A program made the translations under genes and the position numbers. Of a stretch of DNA of 64,000 nt, positions 10,370 through 22,529 are shown in pieces. Every line of letters begins with the position of its first letter. The first letter of the stretch is position 1. Source of the DNA: Platanthera guangdongensis (Eukaryota; Streptophyta; Magnoliopsida; Asparagales; Orchidaceae); contig CM077147.1 in NCBI GenBank assembly GCA_039583875.1, positions 163,307,866-163,371,865 on the forward strand, read 5' to 3'. The notes beneath the pieces were generated by a model. That model searched no databases and was not told where the DNA came from. It worked only from the letters and a program-made list of their open reading frames with translations.

Positions 10370-13300
10370 TTGCAGGAGAAGAGCTGTCCAGGAGTGAATC
10401 AGCCATGGTACCTGGACAGTGGATTCTCCAAACAAATGACAGGTAGCAAGGACAATCTCACCAATTACAAGTCCAAGCTAGGGCCAAAGGTGATCTTTGG
10501 TGATTCAAAAAGTGGCCAGTCTGAAGGATATGGAGCAGTGAAGATTGGAGAAGTTACATTCAAGAAAGTAACATATGTAAGAGGACTCAAATATAACCTC
10601 ATATCAATAAGTCAACTTTGTGATGAAGGTTAATAGGTAACTTTTAACTCTAGCTCTTGTATTATTTCATCTAAAGAAAACAAACCTATTTTAATTGGAA
10701 ATAGACAAGGGAACATATACTTACATGATTTTCTATCTGCCACTTCTGATATCTGTTTACTTAATTTAATTAGTAACCAGAATGATTTATGGCATAAAAG
10801 ACTAGGTCATGTAAATCTGAAAAATATTGCTAGGCTATCAAAAGACAACCTTGTTAGAGGTCTACCTCCTGGTCCCTACAAGAAGGAAGGTCATTGCAGG
10901 GCTTGTCAATTTGGCAAGCAAACTAAATCTAGTTTCAAATCCATTAATAAAAGTGATTCACCTAGGATTTTGTATTTGCTACACATAGATCTATTTGGAC
11001 CCATTGTTGTATAAAGCCTAGGAGGGAAATCATATACTTTAGTTATTGTAGATGACTTCTTCAGGTTCATTTGGGTATCCTTTTTGAGATCTAAGTCAGA
11101 TACCTTCAAGGTTCTTATAGATTTTCTCAGGACCATACATATTGAGTTCTCTACTCATATTGCATTGATCAGAAGTGATCATGGCACATAGTTTGAGTCT
11201 CTTCTTATGCATGAGTTCTGTGAGAAGGAAGGTTTCAGGCACTGCTTCTGAGCTCCTAGAACTCCCCAACAAAATGGCGTAGCTGAAAGGAAAAATAGGA
11301 CACTCATTGAAGCTGCAGGTACATTGCTTGCTGATGCATACATGCCACTAACCTTTTGGGCAGAGGTTGTACACACTGCAAACTATATCCTGAACAGAAG
11401 CTTAATTCACAAGCTAAAGAATAGGACTCCATATGAATTACTAAAAGGGAAGAAACCTAAAATAAACTATTTTAAAGTATTTGGTTGTACCTATTATATA
11501 CATAATAACAACAAGAAATACATTAGAAAGTTTGAGACTAAGGCTGAAGTGGGAATTTTTCTAGGATATTCCTAAGTAAGCAAAGCCTATGGGGTCTTTA
11601 ATAAATCATCACTGAAAATTGAGGAATCAATTCATGTAAGCTTTGATGAGACTAACATGTATTGCAAGGAGAAAGAAGTTTCTACCAGTAACTCTCTGCA
11701 GGTACCTCACTTGTGTGAGAGGTTGGATGACCTAAACCTTACCCAAGGGGTTCCAAATCATCCTTCTCCATAAGTCAATGAAGATAGTGAAGAAGAAAGC
11801 ATTGAAGGGATTGACTCTCCTCCAACAGCCAACATAATTCCACAAGAGGAATTGGTTTCGAATGCTGTTGCACAACCAACTCCACCCACTGATCTTGTCA
11901 CACTTAGGAATCACCCCAGATCTCAAGTGATTGGAGACATATCAGCAGGTGTACAGACAAGGCATCAACTCAATCAAGATGTGATGCATGCCTGTTTTCT
12001 CTCTCAGATTGAACCTCAATCCATTCATGATGCAGAGCAAGATCCCCACTAGATCATTGCAATGCAGGAGGAATTAAATCAGTTTCAGAGATGTAGAGTT
12101 TGTGATTTGGTTCCAAGACCACAAAACTACCGAGTTATTGGAACCAAATGGGTATATAGAAATAAGCTTGATGCCCAAGGAGTTATTGTGAGAAATAAGG
12201 ATAGGCTTGTTGCTCAAGGCTACAAGCAAGAGGAAGGAATAGATTATGATCAAACCTTTTCTCTTGTTGCAAGGTTAGAAGTAATAAGAATATTCCTAGC
12301 CTATGCAGCCTATAAGAAATTCAAGGTCTACCAAAAGGATGTGAAGAGTGCATTCTTGAATGGAGTATTAAAAGAAGATGTTTATGTTGAACAACCTCAA
12401 GGTTTTGTCTCTCCAACTCATCCTTTGCATGTATTCAAGTTGCATAAAGCCCTCTATGGTCTTAAGCAAGCTCCTAGAGCTTGGTATGAGACCCTAGCAA
12501 GCTTTTTATTAGAGCATAAATTCATTAGAGGCATAGTAGATAGAACACTTTTCACTAGACATCATAAGGACCAAATCTTGTTAGTACAAATATATGTGGA
12601 TGACATCATTTTTGGGTCTACTGATTCAAAATTGTGCAAGAGGTTTTCTGGCCTCATGCATTCCAAATTTGAAATGAGTAGCATGGGTGAGCTTTCTTAT
12701 TTTCTTGGTCTCCAAGTGAAACAGCTCCCTGATGGCATCTTCATCTCCCAAGCTAAATATGCTAAAGAGCTAATAAAGAAGTTTAGGATGGCTGATGTCT
12801 CAGCAAAGAAAACACCTATGGCTACAAATATTGTGATTGACTCTGATGCATCAGGGAAACATGTAGATCAGAAACTATATAGGGGCATTATTGGGTCCCT
12901 ACTATATCTCACAACTAGCAGACCTGATATCATGTTTGTCACATACCTTTGTGCTAGGTTCCAGGTGAACCCTAAAGAATCTCACCTTATTTTCCTAAAA
13001 AGAATTTTGAGATATATAAAGGGTTGTCCTAGTCTAGGCCTATGGTATCCCACAGAATTAGAATTTGAGTTAACTGGATACTCAGATGCTGATTTTGCTG
13101 GATGCAGGGTGGACAGAAAAAGTACCTCAGGAACTTGCCAGTTCCTTGCTATGAGATTAGTGTCTTGATTTTGTGAAAAGCAATCCTCTGTGTCAACCTC
13201 TACTACTGAGGAAGAATACATTGCAGCTGGTAGCTGTTGCTCACAGATGCTATGGATACAAAACCAACTACTAGTCTATGGTCTCAACTTAAATAATTCA

Positions 13301-13507
13301 ACTCTACTCTGTGATAACACAAGTGCTATAGCAATAACACAAAATCCAGTCCATCATAGTAGGAATAAACATATAGACATTAGGCACCATTTCATCGGAG
13401 AGTGTGTGGACAAAAATAAATTAATCTTGTCTATATCTATACTGATTTACAAAGAGCTGATATATTCACCAAACCTCTGGATGAGAAAAATCATGTATTC
13501 TTTATAA
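10370..13507 (+). pseudogene. pol: Element B pol: protease, integrase, RT, RNase H (broken)
   Basis: One frame with copia gene order. The protease is at the start (WYLDSGFSKQMTG). Next come the GAG-preintegrase zinc region (LWHKRLGH, about 10789-10812, then CRACQFGK), integrase (HIDLFGP, SDHGT, PQQNGVAERKNR near 11263-11298) and RT ([31 protein letters not shown] near 12593-12619). RNase H follows, with DADFAG, STSTTEEEY and DNTSA. Stops interrupt it at 10631, about 11012, 11188, 11249, 11573, 11771, 12050 and 13166. No continuous product is possible, but the domains are easily read. Confidence 0.92.
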
Positions 13508-13559
13508 ATATGCTTTGAATGATAAATGGAGAAGATTTAGTTTAAGTTTTGTCTGCACT

Positions 13560-13810
13560 CGGTGAATTTTCCAAAGTTCGTCGAACGGAGTTCGACGAAC
13601 CGGGGAGAATTTGAGAGATCTTCATCGACCAGAGGTCGACGAACTCTATGTAAGTGAAATAATTTTCGTCGACCGGAAATCGACGAACTTGCTTCAGAAG
13701 ATATTCATCGAACGGCGCTCGACGAATTGTCTTCAATTCTTCAGGATGAGATCGACGAATTATTTACTTCTAAATCATTTCGTCGAACTCAGTTCGAAGA
13801 ATTGTTTTTG
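13560..13810 (+). repeat. Inverted-repeat array between pol and the third frame of B
   Basis: A gene-free stretch (13508-13968) holds at least six dyads built from TTCGTCGA and TCGACGAA, about 40-50 bp apart. The best, at 13576-13600, has 11-bp perfect arms (GTTCGTCGAAC and its complement) around GGA. Others lie near 13622-13642, 13665-13690, 13706-13728, 13748-13760 and 13779-13802. The same words fill B's LTRs and the end of gag. The remainder up to 13968 shows no feature. Confidence 0.8.
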
Positions 13811-13968
13811 TTTTCATGGAATGGAGTTTGTCACTTCATATTTTGGAAAACCTTATATCTATGTTTTTCTTCGACCTCCATCCTGCGCTTTCTGTTCTCT
13901 TGCACTTGATCGCCGTTTGTCTCTTTTGCAGGTGATTCCATGACGATTCAAGCAGGTCTCTAGCCGCT

Positions 13969-16833
13969 ATGAAGTTTGACACCGGATTTGATGTCGACTT
14001 CAAATCGTTCCAGCACTCGGATCCAATCTTTCTATATATTCTGGAACTTCTGGAAGAACAGAATTTTAAGAACCTGATGACTACAAGGATAAAGTTGGCA
14101 GGAACAGAAATCAGAGCATGGGTGTATACTTCATCCACATCTAAAGAAAATACTATGACAGGATCAATCGCGGGTAACACTGTAACCTTAACTCCCGCAG
14201 TTTTAACTGAAATCTTTTGTTTGACAAATGGAGAGGAGGAATTAGAAATTGATTCTGAAGAGTTTGATATGATGTTGAGTTTAATGGGATATACTGGAGA
14301 TAATCCCAATAAGTTGTTAAAGAAACATCTGTCTGCCGAATTTAAGTTCTTGCAGGCAGATATTGTAGGAAAGGTCTTGCTTGGCAAGCATACTGCCCAT
14401 GACTACATCACAAGGCATCAGTTCTTGGTCATGTGTGCAGTGAAAAATAAGAAGCAAGTAGATTGGGCTCAGATCATCTTTGATCTGATAAAGAAGAAAA
14501 ATAAAAAGAAAGAAGTGTGTTTTGGAAGGATCCTAGGGATCTTCCTAAAGGAGAAGGCTGCTGAATCCCTGGTCTCCCAGAACATAATCATTAATTCCAG
14601 CAAAAGGCTTACCTGTGCCTTGATTGGCAGGTGGGAGAGGACCATAACTAAGCCATATAAGGCTTCTACCTCCTCCACCCCAGCTTCTGAATGCACCAGG
14701 GTTGTTAAAGCCACTCCCCAACCAACTGAAGAGATTCATCCAACACCACCATCTCTTCAAGCCCACCTTCCAGCAACACAAATCCATCCCTCTTCCACAC
14801 CTCCATCATCCCCTACTCAACTTCCTACTCCACCAGAATCTCCACATGTTTCACCAGTACCAACTCCTCCATCATCTCCACTTCCTGCTCATTTATCCTC
14901 CATACCATTTTTCAACATACCTCCATCACCTCCCAATTCCCCTTTTCCTCCAAACACCCACTTGAAAGATGCCACCCATCCATCACCATCAACATCTACC
15001 ATCCCTCAACATGAATCCCCTCCATATGCTCACATACCAGATGCTCTACCTCCTATCCCTCCCATAGTTCCCACTTCTACACCTTCTGCAACACCATCTA
15101 CCACTCCACCATTGGACACCTCAACAATTGCTTCTCTCATTGCCCTCCTCACTCCCCTTCTCAAAACACTAATAGCAGAGGCCATTACACCTCTTGCTAC
15201 TTTAATTACTACCATATCTGCACAGATCACTGCCCTCACTACTTCCCCATCTTCAGTCAGGGGCCTGGCTTCAGGTCTTACTGAAACCATGCAGGGGAGA
15301 TGTCTGATGATGAAGCTGCAGTAGTTCCAGCAGTAGCAGCTCCAGCAGCAGAGGCAGCAATAGTAGCAGCATAATTGTACAGAGTATATTGATACAAATG
15401 ATATTGATTTTATTAATTTTATTGATACTGACATGGACTTGGAAGAGTCAGTCTCTGAGAAAATAATTACTGGTGGTGATTTCATCATTAATCCCACAGT
15501 TGATTAAGAGAATTTGTTGAAGAATTTTGAATTTTCAGTTTTGAGATGTCTTACAGCAGAACATACTACTAAGCCATCCTTGGCTATTGTACCATATATA
15601 TCTCTAGTAAGTCCACAAATTGTAAAGCAACTTAGTGATAGTTTTGATGTTCTTGAGCCCATAGTTATTCCAGCTCCTTCAGCAATTTCTTCTGCTCCTA
15701 GTTATGTCATGGATGACTCTCCATTGCCAGATCTGGATGATGTGATCTTAGCTAACATTCAACAAGAGGAAAAGGCAGCTGCTGAAAGCACTATCAGAGT
15801 TGATGACACTCCAGCTTCTTTTATGGCTTCTCCTCCAGCTCCTATTGATATTCCTGCTCAAGCTCCTTCTCAAGCTCCTTCTCAAACTAATAAGCCTATA
15901 ATTTTTGCGGAGGCACTGAAGGCTTTAAATGATTTATATGATAATCCTCAAAGATCTGATGATGAGGATAGTGATGATGAGGATGATGATGATGAATCTG
16001 ATGATGAACCAAAGTGGAAGCCAGTATCCAAGAAAAGAAAAGCTCCTCCTCCTGCTGCTCCTAAGCCTAATCCAAATAATGACACTCCTTATTATATTCT
16101 CCAAAAGATAATTCCATACAAAGGGATGCCAGCCTGGATGTGGCTATCTAAAAATTAGCAGAAGAAAAGGAAGAGAAGCAGAAGATACTCTCCTCCTCCA
16201 GTTCAAAGATACAGAAAAGATCCACCTCCTCCACCTCCTCCACCTCCTCTAGCTGCTGGTGCTTCAGGTTCTAGTTCTCAAAGATCTGCCCCTATTCAAA
16301 CATATCAAAGACATCAAGGGAGATCTCATTATGGAAGCAGCCAGCATAGACAACATTCTTCAGGAAAGCAACATCAGCAGCAACAACAACATCATCAACA
16401 ATAGAAACAATCCACTGAAAATCAACCAGCTGAAGGCTCTAAAAGACCAGCCTCTCCTCTTGTTCCTTTTGAAGATCCTGAAACAGCTACTAATGCTAGA
16501 ATGGCCAGGTTCCAAGAACTTGTAGGCCTTTCTCTGATTAACAAGGCCAAAGTTGAAGGAAAGGATCCTTCTGAATACTCAACAATGTCAATGTACAAGA
16601 AAGAGGAACTCAAAAGATTTGAGAAGGCAAACAAGTTCTTTAATGTAGATGACTACATGAAGTTGCACCCAGAAGTAGTTGTCCCCAGGGCTACATCTCT
16701 GAAGATTATAGGGGCTACTGACATGACCATAACTAGTGTGCAAGCTTCAGATCCTAACAGAGAAATAATATTTACAAAGCCAGGATACAAGAACAAGGAT
16801 GCAATGCCAAAGGAAAAGAAGCAGAAGAAGTGA
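13969..16833 (+). pseudogene. Element B third reading frame (env-position ORF), function unknown
   Basis: A single frame of about 955 codons after pol, interrupted by stops at 15322, 15334, two adjacent TAGs in a Gln-rich run near 15358, TAA near 15505, TAG near 16156 and TAG near 16402. The N-terminal 220 residues look globular (WVYTSS, LGKHTAHDYITRHQF and VDWAQIIFDL segments). Then come a Pro/Ser/Thr-rich linker (about 14650-15120), a Gln-rich run, an acidic Asp/Glu stretch (15955-16010), a Lys-rich patch and a short C-terminal domain (16501-16833). I see no signal peptide or convincing membrane segment, so an envelope protein is not supported even though the position matches the env-like gene of Sireviruses. 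The start is the first ATG of the frame. Confidence 0.75.
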
Positions 16834-17025
16834 TTTTGAACTCTCTTTATCTTTCTGCATTATTTATAATTGCCTTATATTTTCTGAACAAAGCTCATGT
16901 ATATATATATATATATCTGCTGCATGTGTTATCTATCTCTACCAGATATATGCTTTTTTGCTTTGTTTATTTTCAGTTTAAGTCTGAGTTTGTGGTTAGT
17001 AACCTCACCAAAATAGGGGGAGATT
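16834..17025 (+). promoter_or_regulatory. Element B 3' leader to LTR with polypurine tract
   Basis: Non-coding tail after the third frame, with a short TA repeat (about 16895-16912). It ends in the polypurine tract AAAATAGGGGGAGAT (17011-17025), which directly abuts the 3' LTR and should prime plus-strand synthesis. Confidence 0.85.
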
Positions 17026-17606
17026 GTTGGATCCCTAGTTTAATTTGGGATGGGTTCACTAACTTAGGATCTTGTGACCCACAATGTATAGCTAGGGTCA
17101 TAGTTATGTCCTAAAGTCTAGGCAAAGTCCTTAGAGTCAACATCATATGGACCCGCTATCAATAAGACTGCCAGAGACTCAAGAATTAGAAGATTTCAAG
17201 ACTCTGTAAAGTGAGAATGACATTCGTCGAACTCAGGTAGACGATAGTCGTGCTCAGCTCGACGATCTCAGAGTAAATTATCTGAGCTGAGCTTGACGAA
17301 CTTGGTACTCAGGTCGACGAAACCTTGGACACTACAACAACACTTCAAGTTCAGAAAACATCAAGATATTCTAAGTCCTTAGTATCAGACTTTGGTCGAC
17401 GAACTTAGTTCTTAGCCCGATGAACTCTATTCTTTGGTCGACGAATCTTTGGACTACTACAACATTCTGTCAAGACTATGTTCTCTAGTCTCAGGTCGAC
17501 GAACTCAGTTCTCTGCCCAATGAATTCTGAATTATCTACTTCAACAACTTAGAACCAGAAGACTTGTGTCGACACTCAGAGTATATGTCGACACCAACTG
17601 AGTCGA
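17026..17606 (+). repeat. Element B 3' LTR, first part (interrupted by C)
   Basis: Starts TGTTGGATCC and matches the 5' LTR of B. It keeps about 170 bp (17105-17274) that the 5' LTR has lost. It is cut by element C at a GTCGA word and resumes at 22980. Confidence 0.95.
17602..17606. repeat. Target-site duplication GTCGA of element C (left copy)
   Basis: GTCGA precedes C's 5' LTR and is repeated at 22975-22979. The target is itself one of the TCGA words of B's LTR. Confidence 0.95.
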
Positions 17607-18051
17607 TGTTGAAGTATTAGACCGGGCGGCCGAGCGGTCTTGTCTGGCGGGTTGTTGACCGCGCGGTCTAGCGGTTCCTTTCCAACAGGTTCATATTCAA
17701 ACTGTTGCTGTTTGTAATCCGAGCGGTCTGGAGGTCTCTCTCAGAATCCTGGAGACCGGGCGGTCTATTGGTCTCCTATTGTGACATGCTCTCTTCCTGC
17801 TGGAGTTACCGAGCGGTTAGCCCATCTGTCTAACCGCGCGGCCTGTGCGGTCTCTTTAATTTCTAGCCGCTCAGCCCTGTACATTTTTAATCCCACATTA
17901 TTTATTTGTACTCTCTCCTATCTCCTCCATTCTATAAAAGGGAGGTCATACCTTTGTAAATGATACTTTTTTTGGATAATAAAACTTTCAATTATTCAAA
18001 TTTCTGCCTGTTTGTTATCTGCTTGTTAGCTGCGTGTTTGCTACTTTTACA
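17607..18051 (+). repeat. Element C 5' LTR
   Basis: TGTTGAAG to TTTTACA, 445 bp. The upstream half repeats a word built on ACCG..CGGT, including the perfect palindrome GACCGCGCGGTC, several GAGCGGTCT/GGGCGGTCT variants and AACCGCGCGG. TATA box TATAAAAG at 17933-17940. The last 100 bp are nearly identical to the 3' LTR, unlike the upstream half. Confidence 0.95.
17933..17940 (+). promoter_or_regulatory. TATA box of the element C LTR
   Basis: TATAAAAG preceded by CCTCCATTC, about 330 bp into the LTR and conserved in the 3' LTR at 22856-22863. Confidence 0.7.
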
Positions 18052-18064
18052 TGGTATTAGAGCC
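18052..18064 (+). other. Element C primer-binding site
   Basis: TGGTATTAGAGCC directly after the LTR, one mismatch from the usual initiator tRNA-Met site. Confidence 0.9.
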
Positions 18065-18455
18065 AACGATCGATTCGTCGTGATTCCGTTTTGGCTCTTC
18101 AGTCCACGCGGCTTGTCCAAGCGGCTTCTTTGCCTTGTCGCTGCCCTGTTCGCGTGACTTCCTTCGGTCTGTTGTCGACCTATTCTCTCGGGTCCCTTGC
18201 TTCCTCTTCTCTTCTGTTTGCTCGGCCTCTTTCAGTTCGGGCGACCTCTTTCCCTATGCCTTGGACTGCTTCCTGGCCGCTGGTGTTTTGCCACCGTGCC
18301 GCTACAGCTTCTTCTCTTCAGCCCGCTGCAGTTTTGCCCTTATTAGCTGAGGTTTCTTTCTCGTGTCCCGACCTTCTCCTTAGGTCGTGCGGCTTTCTCT
18401 CCTTTTTTCTCTCCCCGCGGCTTCTCTTCTTCTCGCGCGGTTTCCTGCATTCTCT

Positions 18456-21400
18456 ATGGCCAATTCCAGTCTCTCCACCCCCGTTATCTCTACCTCCACC
18501 ACCCCTGCGGCTCCTCCTACTCCTTCTGGAAACCTTGGCACGCTTTCTAAACATGTTGGCTCCAACTATCCGGATTGGAGCGTTTCTTTCACCTTTCTTC
18601 TACGCTCTCAGCGCAAGCGTCATCACCTCACCGATGACCCTCCACCTCTTAACTCTGCTCAATTTGAATACTGGGATGCGAGTGATGCGCTTGTCCGCAC
18701 TTGGCTGGCCAACAACCTTTCTGATGAGTGCCTTCCCGTCATTTACCATGATGAGACGGTCAAGGCTGCTTGACTTCACCTAGCTGCTCTCTATTCGAAG
18801 GGGGGCTAGACGTCCCGCATTTATACTCTTTATGCGGACCTCTTCGCCCGCCCTTCCATGTCTCCTGCTGCGGCTTATCAGCAGGTTCGGGCTCTTGGCG
18901 CAGAGATCCTCCAGAATCGCCCATTCTCCGCGGACTTGGCCGAACATCACAAACACTTCCAGGAACTCCTGGTTGTTTGTTATCTTCTCCGCCTTCCCGA
19001 ATCCTATGATATGGTCCGCCAGCAGATCTTGGGTGAGGTGGAGTCTCCCACTTTGGATGCCACCGCGGCTCGCATTACCGCTGTTACTTCGCTGCTCCAG
19101 CGTCCTCTGTTGTCCTCCCCTCCTTCCCAGGACTCCTATGCTCACCAGGGGGGGGGGGGGGGGGGGGGGGGGGGTTGACTAGTGGCCGCAGCCACTCACG
19201 CGGGCGCGGTTCGTCCAGGTTCCTCTGCTCTCACTGTGGTCGTACCGACCATTCTGTTGACTGTTGCTGGCAGAAACATCCTCATCTTCACCCTTCCGAT
19301 GATGCATCTTCCTCAACCTCCGCCTCCTCTCGGCTGTCTGCCTCTGTGGCCATGACATCAGGTAGTGCCCACGTCGTTACCCAAGGTAAATGGCTGATTG
19401 ACTCGGGTGCTACAAATCACATGTCTGGCAACCCTCATTGCTTCTCTCTCCTTGAAACGCATGACCGATTGCCCCCGGTTCATATGGCGGATGGTTCACC
19501 ATCCTCGGTTCATGGGACAGGTATGGTTCAAGTCACCATGTCTCTTCGATTGGAGGACACTCTCTATGTTTCGAAGTTCCCGTGCAATTTATTATCTGTT
19601 ACTACTTTATGCCGGCAACTTCAGTGCTCCGTCTTATTCACTCCCACTTCTTATTCTTTCTAGGACCCGAGGACCCAGCAGACGATTGCTACTGGGACTG
19701 AGAGCGGCGGCCTCTACTTCCTCGATAATGTTTCCGTTCTGTCCGCCTACTCCTCCTCCTCTATAGATCTTCTTCAATGGCATCTTCGCCTTGAACATCC
19801 TCCGCCTCGGATTCTTCGACAGCTCCTGCCCCACTTACCTCCGACCATTTCTCCGCTAAACTGTGATGCATGTCAGCTTGGCAAACATCATCGCTCCTCC
19901 TTCCCGCTGAAGTAAGGTCGTGGCTCCTCTTGCCCGTTTGATCTCATTCATTCTGATGTCTGGGGTCCTGCTCCTACCCTCACCGTTGGTCGGGGTAGTT
20001 CCTACTTTGTAACTTTTATTGATGATTTTTCTAGATGTACCTGAGTGTATCTGTTAAAAGATCGCTCTGAACTCTTTTCTATCTAGAAATCTTTTTATTC
20101 TATGATTAAAACTCAATTTGGCATATCTATTAAAGTCTTTCGCTCGGATAATGCTAAGAAATATCTTAGTCAGGAGTTCTCCTCCTTCTTTCTGCAACAT
20201 GGTCTTGTTCATCAGACCACTTGTGTTTACACCTCCCAGCAAAATGGGGTGGCGGAGCGTAAAAACCGTCACCTCCTTGATGTCGCTCGCACTCTCATGA
20301 CGGAGATGTAGGTGCCCCGCTCCTACTGGGGCTACGCTGTACTCCTCGCCTGCTATCTCATCAATCGCCTTCCCTCCACGGTTCTCCACGTCCAGACCCC
20401 CTTCTCCATTTTATACCCCAGCAAGGAACCTTTTCCTCTCCCTCTCTGTATCTTTGGGTGTACGGCTTTTGTACATGCTCCGTCCGCTCCCCGCGACAAG
20501 CTTTCCCCCCGTTCCACCAAGTGTGTCTTTTTGGGGTACTCTATCACTTAAAAAGGCTATTGCTATTTTGACCCCATCTTGCGCAAACAATTTGTGTCCG
20601 CAGATGTGACCTTCTTCGAGAATGCATCCTACTTCTCTCTTGAATCCCCTCTTCCTCCTGATGTCTCTGCTTCTCCACCACCTTTCTCAGTTCCTTCCAC
20701 ACCTATCGATGTCTCCCCTCTTACCTCATCTCCTCCTCCGTCTCCTCCTCTGTCCGTCTCACCCCTACACCTTCTCCCTCTTCTCCGCATCCGTCTCTCT
20801 AGTCCCGGGCCAGCCTTCTCTGCCACGGACGCTCCGATCGCTGAGGCACGCATCGACCTGGATCTTCCCATTGCTCTTCGCAAAGGGGTGCGGGCATGCA
20901 CTCAACACCCGCTTGCGGTAGTTGTTTCCTATGATCGGCTTTCTCCTTCTCGCAGGTGTTTTGCCTTGGCTATCTCCGCTACTACCACTCCCCGCACCTA
21001 CTAGGAGGCTCTTGCTATTCCTCATTGGAAATCCGCCATGGATGAAGAGATGGCTACTCTTACTGAAAGGGGTACCTGGACCCTTGTTCCTCCACCAGTG
21101 GGTACTGATGTTGTCGGCTGTCACTGGGTGTTTGTTGTGAAATTTCACCCCGAAGGTACTGTGGATCACTACAGGGCCCGGCTGGTAGCCAAAGGCTTCC
21201 CTCAGACTTATGACATTGATTACTTTGACACTTTCTCTCCGTTTGCTCGCCTCAGCACCATCCGGGTTCTTCTCTCTGTGGTTGTCAACCGGTATTGGGC
21301 TATTTCCCAGCTTGATGTCAAGAATGCCTTTCTCTATGGGGATCTTCAGGAGGACGTCTATATGGAGCATCCTCCTGGGTATGTTGCTCAGGGGGAGACA

Positions 21401-22522
21401 AGAGTATGTCGTTTGAAGAAGGCCATTTATGGCCTAAAGTAGAGCCCACAGGCGTGGTTCGACAAGTTCAGTGGCATTGTGGCTACCATCGGCTTTGCAA
21501 GGAGTTCAGCCGATCACTCCTTATTTATTCGCAAAACCGCCTCGGGACTGGTGGTTTTGGCAGTGTATGTGGATGATATTCTTCTTACTGGCGATGACCA
21601 AGCTGGGTTGGACTTGACAAAGAAACACCTCCGTCAACACCTGGTCATGAAGGATATGGGCTTCCCGAAATACTTTTTGGTGATAGAAATCTCTCGGAAG
21701 CTTGACTCGTTGGTTCTCTCCCAACGGAAGTATGCCCTTGATCTTCTACAAGAGGCAGGATTGACAGTTGCCAAACCGACCCGGTTTCCCATGGCTATTG
21801 GAGAAGACAAGACATGGACGCATGACTCGCCTCTTCTATCTGATATCACGAGGTACAGACGTTTGGTGGGCAAACTCATCTATCTCACGGTGACCAGACC
21901 CGACATCTCCTATGCTGTAGGCAATGTTAGTCAGTTTATGCAAGCTCCCAGGTAGTACCATATTCAGTTTGCCTTGAAGATTTTAGAGTATGTCAAAGCA
22001 GCACCGGGCAAAGGGCTAATCTTTCAGAAGAATGGTCATCTAAGGGTTGAAGCCTACTCAGATTCAATCTATGCGGATGATAAAGGCGATCGTAAATCCA
22101 CATCAGGTTTTTGTACTTTTGTTGGAGGAAATCTTGTGAGTTGGAAGAGCAAGAAATAGTCTGTTATCTCCAGATCCAGTGCAGAATTCGAATACTGGAG
22201 TATGACGTCAACCACGTGTGAGTTAAAGTGGTTGAGGGCTCTCATGCTTGACCTAGGAGAGGTCTATGACTATCCTGTTCTTATGTTCTGTGACAACAAG
22301 GCCGCTATATACATATCCAAAAATCCGGTATTCCATGAGAGAATAAAGCATATAGAGGTTGACTGCCACTTCATTCAGGAAAAGGTTTTGAAGAAACAGA
22401 TTTGTACTCCATTTGTCACCTCCGACAAAGAATTGGCGGATATCTTCACAAAACCAGTCTCTACTTCCTTCTTCCATATTTGTGACAAGCTGCGCATGAT
22501 TGATATCTATGCTCCGGCTTGA
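18456..22522 (+). pseudogene. gag-pol: Element C gag-pol polyprotein (broken)
   Basis: Starts at ATG 18456 in a Ser/Thr/Pro-rich N-terminus. Gag follows, with WxxSFTFLLRSQ and WDASDALVRTWL patterns. The zinc-knuckle region is CSHCGRTDHSVDCC near 19230-19271. Protease is WLIDSGATNHMSG (about 19391-19429). The integrase zinc region is LLQWHLRLEH and CDACQLGKHH, with core HSDVWGP, SDNAKKYL and QQNGVAERKNR. RT has LDVKNAFLYGDL and YVDDILLTG near 21569-21595, and RNase H has DRKSTSGFCTF and ADIFTKP at the end. Stops include TGA 18771-18773 and others near 19661, 19914, 20041, 20085, 20309, 20549, 21002, 21440, 21953 and 22157. A run of 27 G at 19148-19174 separates two frames of gag. Not translatable as one protein. 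Confidence 0.92.
19148..19174 (+). repeat. 27-base poly-G run inside element C gag
   Basis: Twenty-seven consecutive G between the Gag core and the zinc knuckle, read as poly-Gly in one frame. The frame before it and the frame after it differ, so the length of the run alone breaks or restores gag. The length may also be an assembly or sequencing error. Confidence 0.9.
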
Positions 22523-22529
22523 GGGGGAG
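22521..22529 (+). promoter_or_regulatory. Element C polypurine tract
   Basis: GAGGGGGAG directly before the 3' LTR, just after the gag-pol stop codon. Confidence 0.88.
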
